64,000 bases of DNA. Origin: Actinoplanes solisilvae (GTDB taxonomy: Bacteria > Actinomycetota > Actinomycetes > Mycobacteriales > Micromonosporaceae). The stretch spans positions 124,001 through 188,000 of the forward strand of contig NZ_RJAC01000010.1 in assembly GCF_003999975.1 (NCBI RefSeq), written 5' to 3'. A program made the position numbers and the translations under genes. The notes beneath the pieces are model-generated. The model was not told the DNA's origin, did not search any database, and saw only the letters and a program-made list of their open reading frames with translations. This document shows positions 7,922 through 14,753 of the stretch, piece by piece (positions within the stretch are counted from its first letter, which is position 1; the number at the start of each line of letters is the position of its first letter).

Positions 7922-9216
7922 AACACCCGCTGTCCCTGCGCATCACCTCGGTCGACACGTACGACGTCCGGTTCCCCACCTCGCGGGAGCTCGACGGGTC
8001 CGACGCGATGAACCCGGACCCGGACTACTCGGCCGCCTACGTGGTGCTGCGCACCGACACCGGCCTCGAGGGCCACGGCTTCACCTTCACGATCGGGCGG
8101 GGCAACGAGATCTGCAAGGCGGCCATCGACGCGCTCACCCCGTTCGTGCTCGAAGCGCCGCTCGACGACCTGGGCGAGTTCGCCCGCCGGCTCACCCACG
8201 ACTCGCAGATCCGCTGGCTCGGCCCCGAGAAGGGCGTCGTCCACCTGGCCGCCGCGGCCCTGATCAACGCCGCCTGGGACCTCGCCGCGAAGGCGGCCGG
8301 CAAGCCGGTGTGGCAGTTGCTGGCCGACATGAGCCCGCAGGAGATCGTCGAACTGGTCGACTGGCGATACCTCAGCGACGCGCTCACCCCCGACGAAGCG
8401 CTCGCGATCCTGGAGGCGGCCCAGACCGGCAAACAGGAGCGGATCGCCCTGCTGAAGGAGAAGGGCTACCCGGCCTACACGACGTCGCCCGGCTGGCTCG
8501 GCTACTCCGACGAGAAGCTGACCCGCCTCGCGCGTGAGGCTGTGGCTGACGGCTACACCCAGATCAAGCTCAAGGTCGGTCAAGACCTTCAAGACGACGT
8601 ACGGCGGATGCGCCTGGCCCGCGAGGTCGTCGGCGACGACATTCGCGTGGCCGTCGACGCGAACCAGCGGTGGGACGTGGACGCGGCCGTGGAGTGGATG
8701 ACCGCCCTCGCGCCGTACGACCCGTGGTGGATCGAGGAGCCGACCAGCCCCGACGACGTGCTGGGCCACGCGGAGATCCGCCGCCGGTTGCAGCCCGCCG
8801 GCATCAAGGTGGCCACCGGCGAACACGTGCAGAACCGGGTCATCTTCAAGCAACTGCTGCAGGCCGACGCGGTCGACTTCGTGCAGATCGACTCGGCCCG
8901 CGTCGCCGGGGTCAACGAGAACGTCGCGATCCTGCTGCTGGCAGCCAAGTTCGGCAAGCCGGTCTGCCCGCACGCCGGCGGGGTGGGCCTCTGCGAACTG
9001 GTCCAGCATCTGTCCATGTTCGACTTCGTGGCGGTGTCGGGGTCGTTGCAGGACCGGGTCATCGAGTACGTCGACCACCTGCACGAGCACTTCGTCGACC
9101 CGGTCGTCATCCGCGACGGGGCCTACGTCGTGCCGACGGCACCGGGGTTCTCGGCCACGATGCTGCCCTCGACGCTCTCGCGGTTCTCCTACCCCGACGG
9201 GCCGGAATGGGCCTGA
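7918..9216 (+). CDS. L-fuconate dehydratase (enolase superfamily)
   Basis: This 432-aa protein matches the FucD/ENOSF1 type of enolase-superfamily dehydratase, which converts L-fuconate to 2-keto-3-deoxy-L-fuconate. Diagnostic features are the N-terminal GSDAMNPDPDYSAAYVV, the IKLKVG lysine motif, metal ligands in VAVDANQRW, WIEEPTSPDD and VATGEHVQNR, and the catalytic His in CPHAGGVGL. The length fits the family, which is longer than ordinary MR_MLE proteins. The start is GTG 7918, overlapping the lactonase stop. The next gene starts ten bases before its end. This is the gene that best fixes the pathway as L-fucose oxidation. Confidence 0.92.
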   Translation: MKHPLSLRITSVDTYDVRFPTSRELDGSDAMNPDPDYSAAYVVLRTDTGLEGHGFTFTIGRGNEICKAAIDALTPFVLEAPLDDLGEFARRLTHDSQIRWLGPEKGVVHLAAAALINAAWDLAAKAAGKPVWQLLADMSPQEIVELVDWRYLSDALTPDEALAILEAAQTGKQERIALLKEKGYPAYTTSPGWLGYSDEKLTRLAREAVADGYTQIKLKVGQDLQDDVRRMRLAREVVGDDIRVAVDANQRWDVDAAVEWMTALAPYDPWWIEEPTSPDDVLGHAEIRRRLQPAGIKVATGEHVQNRVIFKQLLQADAVDFVQIDSARVAGVNENVAILLLAAKFGKPVCPHAGGVGLCELVQHLSMFDFVAVSGSLQDRVIEYVDHLHEHFVDPVVIRDGAYVVPTAPGFSATMLPSTLSRFSYPDGPEWA

Positions 9217-10709
9217 TCCCGGTCAGCCTCGACGGGTCCCCGACCCCGGCGGTCCCCGACGACCCCGACGATTTCGACGGCCCGGTCGCGGCGCTGCGGC
9301 ACCTGCTCGCGGCGCTGACCGGGCCGGTCGATCCCGTGGACGCACCGATCGCCCTCGTCGCCGGCGTTGTTGCCGGGGCGGGGGCGCCCGGGACGGCACG
9401 ATGCGCGGCGGTCGGATTGTCCCCGTTGAACGGCGGGGTCGCGGAGACCAGGGCCGAGGGGCCGTACGCGGCGGGGATGCGGGCCGCCGGGGTTACCGGG
9501 GTGGTGCTGCACGGCCGGGCGCCCATGCCGGTGTGCGTTGTCGTGTCGGACGGCGGCGCTCGTCTCGAACCGGCCGGGGATCTGTGGGGGCTGTCCACCG
9601 GGGTGGCGACCGATCGGCTCCTCGAACGCTACGGCGCTGACGCCGCGGTGGCGGTGATCGGGCCGGCCGGCGAGCGCGGGGTGCTGTACGCCTCGATTGT
9701 CACCTGCCGCCATCACCCGCTGCCTCGGCTGGGACTCGGCGCGGTCCTCGGCGGGAAGAACGTCAAGGCGGTCGTCTGCGTGGGCTCTTCGCGGCCGCCT
9801 GTGGCCGACCCTGTCTCGGTGCGGGACATCGCCGCTGAATACTCGTCGCTCGCCGCTGTCGACGGGCTCTCCACCTGGCAGCGGGAATGGCCCGGCTTCG
9901 GGGTGTGGACGGGGGCGCCGGGCTACGCGCCGGTCGCGCAGTTCACCGACACGACGCGCGGTGGCGGGGTCGGTTCGGTGCCGCCGGAGATCTCGCGCTC
10001 GGTCGCGCCCTGTCCCGGCTGTCCGACCAACTGCATCAAGGTGTACGCCGGGGCAGGCCTGCATCAGGAGGCGCTCGCGGCCCTCGACGTCGCCGACCCG
10101 TGGCCGCTGCTGTCGGTGCACGAACAGGAGGGCACCGACCCGGTCTCGGCGAGCGGCACGCTGACCGTGCGCGGGGTGGCGATCCCGCCGTTCGACCCGC
10201 GCGTGCAGCCCAACCTGGGGCTGGCGTACGTGGTCGCGCCGATCGGACCCCGCTACGACATCGTGGAGCACGACCTCGACTTCGACCCGATCGCCGGCAT
10301 CCCGTCGGCCTACCCGGAGCTGGCGAAGCTCGGCGTCTCGGTGCCCCGGCCGCGAGGCGAGTTCGATGTCTGGCGTACGGCTCAATTGATGCGGTTGTGG
10401 AGCGGCCTGGACGCGCTGGGCGTGTGCCTTTTCGCATCGACCCCGACCCGCCCGCTGACGTTGGAGCGCGTGGGCGACCTGGTCACGGCAATCAGCGGAT
10501 TACGGCCTGACGTTCTGGAACTGGGCGCCACCAGGATGCGGCTGCAGCACGAGGTCAACGTCCGGGTCGGCCGAGCCACCGTCGAAACCCTGCCGGAGCT
10601 GTTCTTCACCTCGCCGGTGCAGGCCGGGGAGTACGCGGGTGCGGTGCTCGACCGTTCGTCGTTCGAGGCGGCCGCCGCGGCACTACGCGACGAGCTCGGC
10701 CTGATCTAA
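9207..10709 (+). CDS. Compact aldehyde:ferredoxin oxidoreductase (tungstopterin family)
   Basis: This 500-aa protein belongs to the AOR family. It has GPAGERGVLYASI and LGAVLGGKNVKAVV in the pterin-binding region. All four [4Fe-4S] cysteines are present: Cys269, Cys272 and Cys276 in CPGCPTNC, and Cys407 in LDALGVC. It is about 100 residues shorter than classical AORs. The first ~45 residues do not resemble the usual N-terminus, and the stretch between the third and fourth Cys is about 130 residues rather than about 200. It is the last gene of the operon, with the ATG inside the fucD end. It probably oxidises an aldehyde produced in the pathway (L-lactaldehyde is the obvious guess); the substrate, W/Mo use and redox partner are inferred. 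Confidence 0.8.
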   Translation: MGLIPVSLDGSPTPAVPDDPDDFDGPVAALRHLLAALTGPVDPVDAPIALVAGVVAGAGAPGTARCAAVGLSPLNGGVAETRAEGPYAAGMRAAGVTGVVLHGRAPMPVCVVVSDGGARLEPAGDLWGLSTGVATDRLLERYGADAAVAVIGPAGERGVLYASIVTCRHHPLPRLGLGAVLGGKNVKAVVCVGSSRPPVADPVSVRDIAAEYSSLAAVDGLSTWQREWPGFGVWTGAPGYAPVAQFTDTTRGGGVGSVPPEISRSVAPCPGCPTNCIKVYAGAGLHQEALAALDVADPWPLLSVHEQEGTDPVSASGTLTVRGVAIPPFDPRVQPNLGLAYVVAPIGPRYDIVEHDLDFDPIAGIPSAYPELAKLGVSVPRPRGEFDVWRTAQLMRLWSGLDALGVCLFASTPTRPLTLERVGDLVTAISGLRPDVLELGATRMRLQHEVNVRVGRATVETLPELFFTSPVQAGEYAGAVLDRSSFEAAAAALRDELGLI

Positions 10710-10711
10710 GG

Positions 10712-10725
10712 CCCGCGCATGCGGG
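10712..10725 (+). terminator. Small hairpin after the catabolic operon
   Basis: CCCGC-GCAT-GCGGG begins two bases after the AOR stop and is followed by TTCTG. It is a short, GC-rich, terminator-like stem without a real U-run. Confidence 0.4.
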
Positions 10726-10795
10726 TTCTGACCGGCCCGTCGACGGGGTGTGCGAGAGTCGCGTTCGGCAGCCGAAAGACCCTGACGCCTTTCCA

Positions 10796-11206
10796 TCACG
10801 TGACAGCCGAGGTTCCCGAGAACCACCCGATGGCGTCGGCCTCCTGATATTCGTCCTCCCGCTCAGAGGGCCATCGCTCCCACAGAGTCGCCAAGGCCTC
10901 GCGGTCGTCCGGGCTGTCGCTGGGGCACGGTGGGGAGTGCATGCAGCCCGGAATACGGGCGGCCGCGAAGTCACGGTGTGCATCCCATTCCTGAGCCAGT
11001 TGGTCGGGCGTCAATCGGTGCAGGATGTAGACGCGAGGTTCGAAGTCCCACGTCTCGCCGCCTTCGTTGACCACCATCACGAACCAGTACTCGTGGCCGT
11101 CGTACTCGGCCAGCCCGGTGACCGGGCCGTCGTACCAGTCGCTGAACCAGATCACGCGGACGCCGTTGAGCTCGGGCAACCCCACAAGCCGAGACGGCGT
11201 GTGCAT
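10796..11206 (-). CDS. Hypothetical protein, 136 aa
   Basis: I do not recognise the family. The protein is rich in Trp, Tyr, Asp and Glu (IWFSDWYDGP, EYWFVMVVN, ETWDFEPRVYIL) and ends in an acidic, Ser/Pro-rich tail; it is soluble with no signal peptide. The ATG at 11206 lacks a Shine-Dalgarno, but a TAGAGT box ends exactly 7 nt upstream (11219-11214), as for a leaderless transcript. Its start codon overlaps, on the other strand, the ATG of the gene at 11205. Codon usage is typical of the genome. Confidence 0.75.
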   Translation of the reverse strand: MHTPSRLVGLPELNGVRVIWFSDWYDGPVTGLAEYDGHEYWFVMVVNEGGETWDFEPRVYILHRLTPDQLAQEWDAHRDFAAARIPGCMHSPPCPSDSPDDREALATLWERWPSEREDEYQEADAIGWFSGTSAVT

Positions 11207-11453
11207 GGACGCGACTCTAAGGTACCGCGTCTTCGTGGAGCTGACCGACGTCGTCGACGGCTTCCCGTACGACCACGGCCCCGCCGCCGCCGCCGAGATG
11301 ATCGCCCAACGCGAGATCCGCGACGCGGCGTGGGACTGGCTTTCGGGTCCTCGCACCGGCGAGAACATGTGGTCCTACCTGTCCCGGTGGGAGAACAGGA
11401 TCGCTGCTCTGAGCGACCCGCCCGGCCCTATGACAAACGGCTCGATGGGTTGA
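11205..11453 (+). CDS. Hypothetical protein, 82 aa
   Basis: This short ORF has almost exclusively G or C at third positions and a protein-like composition (RVFVELTDVVDGFPYDHGP, then MIAQREIRDAAWDWL and MWSYLSRWENRIAAL), so I consider it real although I do not recognise it. Its ATG overlaps the ATG of the opposite gene within a CATG. Its last ~80 bases overlap the 3' end of the convergent gene 11375-12190. No Shine-Dalgarno or obvious -10 box is visible, which lowers confidence; GTG 11199 is an alternative start. Confidence 0.5.
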   Translation: MDATLRYRVFVELTDVVDGFPYDHGPAAAAEMIAQREIRDAAWDWLSGPRTGENMWSYLSRWENRIAALSDPPGPMTNGSMG

Positions 11454-12190
11454 GGCCGCTCGCACCGGGCCTCGATGAGTTCGGCAACTCCGAAATCCCT
11501 GTCGCAATGGGGGCAGGTCGCAAAGCCGAACAGGTAGGTGAGGCCGTCGGCCATCGTCGTCTGGCCGTGTACCTCGGCGGTGTCGTACATCCACCGCCCG
11601 ACGCCGGTCAGCGACGCGGGATCGGCCGGTCGCAGCGGGAGGCGCTGAACGTCCCCGTCGTTGTAATGCCTGATGGCCGAATAATGCCCCCAGCCGCCGA
11701 TGACGACGAAGACCTCGTTCTCGCAGCCGGCGCATTCGAGCCGGTAATGCTCGTCGGAATAGTCCAGGCCGGCACGGGCCCAGAGCGTGAACCCGGCGAA
11801 AGCGAGCGCGTCCTGGAAGCGATGCCGGAACGCGTCGGCCGCAAGCCCGGTCAACGATTCCACCGCCATCCGGTGCAGGGCCTCGTACGATTCCAACGCG
11901 CCTGACACGAGATCGTCGGCCTCGCGATAGACGTGCAGCGTCTGGGCGATCAGCGCGGCGAGTTCGAGTGCCTCCTCACGGTTGCCCTCCTGCTCGGCCA
12001 GCGCCGCGATGTCCGGGATCGCGGCGAAACCCGGCCGGCACCACGACTCCCCCTCGATGACGTCGAGCCGCGCGCCGAACTCTTGCCACAGCTCGGGACT
12101 CGGCTGCCGCTGCAACTGCCGCAGGAGTTCCGGGATCCCGACCGGAGGTCTGCCCGTAACACCGACAAGCTTCGACCAGTCGACCGCCAC
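11375..12190 (-). CDS. Hypothetical protein with two CxxC pairs, 271 aa
   Basis: The protein is soluble and largely helical. Two cysteine pairs (LECAGCENE near residue 155 and ATCPHCDRDFG near residue 228) could form one zinc-ribbon-like site flanking a small beta-rich insert. GTG 12190 follows a strong GGGGAGG at 5-nt spacing. It shares the promoter palindrome at 12218-12242 with the divergent phosphatase gene. Family unknown; a SUKH/immunity-like role is conceivable but not supported by a motif I can name. Confidence 0.8.
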   Translation of the reverse strand: MAVDWSKLVGVTGRPPVGIPELLRQLQRQPSPELWQEFGARLDVIEGESWCRPGFAAIPDIAALAEQEGNREEALELAALIAQTLHVYREADDLVSGALESYEALHRMAVESLTGLAADAFRHRFQDALAFAGFTLWARAGLDYSDEHYRLECAGCENEVFVVIGGWGHYSAIRHYNDGDVQRLPLRPADPASLTGVGRWMYDTAEVHGQTTMADGLTYLFGFATCPHCDRDFGVAELIEARCERPQPIEPFVIGPGGSLRAAILFSHRDR

Positions 12191-12217
12191 CTCTGCCTCC
12201 CCGTCCGTGCCGAGGCC

Positions 12218-12242
12218 GGGAACGTTATCCGATAGCGTTCCC
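12218..12242. promoter_or_regulatory. Near-perfect 25-bp palindrome carrying back-to-back -10 boxes
   Basis: Arms GGGAACG...CGTTCCC enclose TTATCCGATAG; 11 of 12 arm positions are symmetric. On the + strand TAGCGT (12233-12238) lies 8 nt before the ATG at 12247. On the - strand the mirror copy gives TAACGT facing the gene ending at 12190. One symmetric element thus seems to supply -10 boxes to both divergent genes and could also bind a dimeric regulator. Confidence 0.55.
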
Positions 12243-12246
12243 GGTT

Positions 12247-13026
12247 ATGGATCGAGACCTTGTTGTGGCCCGTGACCTCGCCGCTGACCTGGCGGTGCAG
12301 GTCGGCCGGCTGCAGATCGAGCGGCGCGACACCCTGCGCATGGGTGCCCCCAAGGCGCACGCCAACGATGTCGTCTCCGACGTCGATGTCGCCAGCGAGG
12401 AACTCATCGTGGCCGCCATCCACGAGGCTTGGCCCGACGACGCCGTGCAGGCCGAGGAGGGCCACGGCCGCGACGGCGCGAGCGGCTGGACCTGGGTCGT
12501 CGACCCGCTCGACGGCACCCGCAACTACGTCAGCCGCACCGGCCCCTGGTCGGTGTGCATCGCGCTCTATCAGGGCGAACAGGCCCGGGTCGCCGTCGTT
12601 CACGACCCCGCCGCTGGTGAGACGTTCACCGCGGTCGACGGCGGCGGTGCTTTCCTCAACGGTGTGCCGCTCCCGGTGCCGAGCGGTCCGCCCCTGGGTG
12701 AAGCCCTCGTCGGCGTCAGCTTCCAGCCCAACACGCGTACGAAGACCCGCGCGGGCCGGCTGATCGAGGCGCTGCTCCCGGTGGTCGGCGACATCCGACG
12801 GCTCCCGGCCGCACTGAACCTGGTCTACCAGGCTGCCGGCCGCCTCGACGGCGGCGTGGCGCTCGACACGAACCTGTGGGACATCGCCGCCGGCGCCCTC
12901 ATCGCCCGCGAGGCCGGCGTGACCCTCGGCGGCCGCGGCCCCGATTTCACCACCGAGCTCACCATCGGCGCCGCCCCCTCGCTCTGGGCGGTCTTGTCCG
13001 AGAGGGTGCGCGCGGCGGAGGCGTGA
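12247..13026 (+). CDS. Inositol-monophosphatase family phosphatase
   Basis: This 259-aa protein of the Mg2+/Li+-sensitive phosphatase family has the metal-binding motif WVVDPLDGTRNY (near residue 80), an upstream Glu-Glu in QAEEGHG, and the C-terminal LWDIAAGALIAREAGV box. Substrates in this family include inositol-1-phosphate, histidinol phosphate, fructose-1,6-bisphosphate and PAP; the sequence alone does not choose among them. The ATG has no Shine-Dalgarno and lies 8 nt behind TAGCGT, so the mRNA may be leaderless. It is followed 48 bp later by the DrrAB-type exporter genes, with no clear functional link. Confidence 0.9.
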   Translation: MDRDLVVARDLAADLAVQVGRLQIERRDTLRMGAPKAHANDVVSDVDVASEELIVAAIHEAWPDDAVQAEEGHGRDGASGWTWVVDPLDGTRNYVSRTGPWSVCIALYQGEQARVAVVHDPAAGETFTAVDGGGAFLNGVPLPVPSGPPLGEALVGVSFQPNTRTKTRAGRLIEALLPVVGDIRRLPAALNLVYQAAGRLDGGVALDTNLWDIAAGALIAREAGVTLGGRGPDFTTELTIGAAPSLWAVLSERVRAAEA

Positions 13027-13074
13027 CAGCGCCGTGTAAGGGCCGTGTCAGGGCTGCCCTCGAAGGTAGTCCGC

Positions 13075-14010
13075 ATGACAGCAACAGCGATTGAGGTTTC
13101 CGGACTTCGGAAGGCCTTCGGGGACAGGGTGGTCCTCGACGGCATCGACCTGACCGTGGCCGCCGGCTCTGTTTTCTCGCTGCTCGGGCCGAACGGCGCG
13201 GGCAAGACCACCACCGTGAACGTGTTGACCACCCTGATGAGGGCCGACCAGGGCACCGTACGGGTCGACGGGCACGACATCGACGCCGAGGCGAAAGCGG
13301 TCCGCAAGGCGATCGGCGTCACCGGGCAGTTCGCCGCCGTCGACGACCTGCTCACCGGGCACGAGAACCTGCAGCTCATGGCCGACCTGCGCCGCCTGGG
13401 AAACCCCGAGGACGTCATCGGTGGCCTGCTGGACAAGTTCGAGCTGACCGACGCCGCCGCCAAGCCGGTCTCGACGTACTCGGGTGGGATGCGCCGCAAG
13501 CTCGACCTCGCCATGACCCTGGTCGGGCGGCCGCGCATCATCTTTCTCGACGAGCCGACGACCGGGCTCGACCCGCGCAGCCGCCGCACCATGTGGCAGA
13601 TCGTTCGAGGGCTGGTCGCCGACGGGGTCACCATCTTCCTCACCACGCAATACCTGGAGGAGGCCGACCAGCTGGCCGACCGGGTCGCCGTGCTCGACCA
13701 GGGCCGCCTGGTCGCCCAGGGCACCCCGGCCGACCTCAAGCGGCAGGTCCCCGGCAGCCACGTGCTGCTGCGCTTCGCCGACCTGGCCACGCTCGACGCG
13801 GCCGCCCGCGTCTTCCCCGGCTCGACCCGCGACGACGAGGCCCTGTCGTTGAAGGTTCCCGACGACGGCGGCACGAAATCGTTGCGGGGCCTGCTCAACC
13901 GGCTCGACGAGCACTCGCTCGACGCCGACGAGTTCTCCGTTCACACGCCCGACCTGGACGACGTTTTCCTGGCCCTGACCGGCCACAAGAGTGCTGAGGA
14001 GACCGCCTGA
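13075..14010 (+). CDS. ABC exporter ATP-binding protein (DrrA family)
   Basis: This 311-aa ATPase has Walker A GPNGAGKTT, signature YSGGMRRK, Walker B IIFLDEPTTGLD, and the C-terminal VHTPDLDDVFLALTGH tail typical of daunorubicin-resistance (DrrA) ATPases. ATG 13075 follows GAAGGTAG at 5 nt; an in-frame GTG at 13045 is less likely. It is coupled to the membrane subunit by a TGATG overlap and should power export of a hydrophobic drug or lipid. Confidence 0.92.
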   Translation: MTATAIEVSGLRKAFGDRVVLDGIDLTVAAGSVFSLLGPNGAGKTTTVNVLTTLMRADQGTVRVDGHDIDAEAKAVRKAIGVTGQFAAVDDLLTGHENLQLMADLRRLGNPEDVIGGLLDKFELTDAAAKPVSTYSGGMRRKLDLAMTLVGRPRIIFLDEPTTGLDPRSRRTMWQIVRGLVADGVTIFLTTQYLEEADQLADRVAVLDQGRLVAQGTPADLKRQVPGSHVLLRFADLATLDAAARVFPGSTRDDEALSLKVPDDGGTKSLRGLLNRLDEHSLDADEFSVHTPDLDDVFLALTGHKSAEETA

Positions 14011-14753
14011 TGACCACCGATGCCACCATCATGCTGCGCCGCAACTTCAAGCACATGGTCCGCAACCCCACGTCGCTGTTCAACGCCGTCATCTTCCCGG
14101 TCGTCCTGCTGTTCATGTTCGTCTACGTGTTCGGCGACGCGTTCAATGTGGGCGTCGACTATGTCGACTACGCCACCCCGGGCCTGATCCTGCTGGCCAT
14201 CTGTTACGGGCTCGGCTCGACCGCGACGGCCGTGAACTCCGACATGACCAAGGGCATCATCAACCGGTTCAAGGTGATGGACGTGTCCCGCGGCGCGGTG
14301 CTGACCGGTCACGTCGTCACCAGCGTGCTCACGAACCTGATCGCGATCGCGGCGATCGTCGGCACCGCGTTCGCGCTCGGTTTCCGCCCGCACGCGTCGT
14401 TCCTCGACTGGCTCGGCGTGCTCGGCATCGTCGCCCTCACCGGCTTCGCGGCCGGCTGGATCACGATCGCCCTGGGGCTGGCCGCGAAGAGCCCCGAGAC
14501 CGCCGGCATCGCCGCTGTTCCGCTGGTCATGCTGCCGTTCTTCAGCAGCGCGATCGTGCCGGCCGACAAGATGGGCCCGGGCTTCAAGCAGTTCGCCGAG
14601 TACCAGCCGTTCACCCCGATCATCGAGACCGTACGCGGGCTGCTCGCCGGTGCACCGCAGGCCGGGGACGTGATCCTGGCCGTGGCCTGGTGCGCCGGCC
14701 TCGCGATCGTCGGCTACCTGTGGGCGGTCAGCACGTTCAAGAAGCGAGCGTGA
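14010..14753 (+). CDS. ABC-2 type exporter permease (DrrB family)
   Basis: This 247-aa integral membrane protein has six predicted hydrophobic segments. The ABC-2 features are an N-terminal cytoplasmic helix (RRNFKHMVRNPTSLFNAVIFPVV) and FFSSAIVPADKM...QPFTPIIETVRGLL near the end. It pairs with the preceding ATPase to form a DrrAB-type efflux pump. Its last 17 bp overlap the convergent BTAD regulator gene, which is a candidate regulator of the pump, though nothing in the sequence proves this. Confidence 0.92.
   Translation: MTTDATIMLRRNFKHMVRNPTSLFNAVIFPVVLLFMFVYVFGDAFNVGVDYVDYATPGLILLAICYGLGSTATAVNSDMTKGIINRFKVMDVSRGAVLTGHVVTSVLTNLIAIAAIVGTAFALGFRPHASFLDWLGVLGIVALTGFAAGWITIALGLAAKSPETAGIAAVPLVMLPFFSSAIVPADKMGPGFKQFAEYQPFTPIIETVRGLLAGAPQAGDVILAVAWCAGLAIVGYLWAVSTFKKRA

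Noticed and set aside
9207..9350. Frameshift or truncation making the AOR gene a pseudogene
   Set aside because: The short N-terminus is unusual, but the rest of the frame is intact with all cluster cysteines and normal codon use, so I treat it as a compact functional gene.
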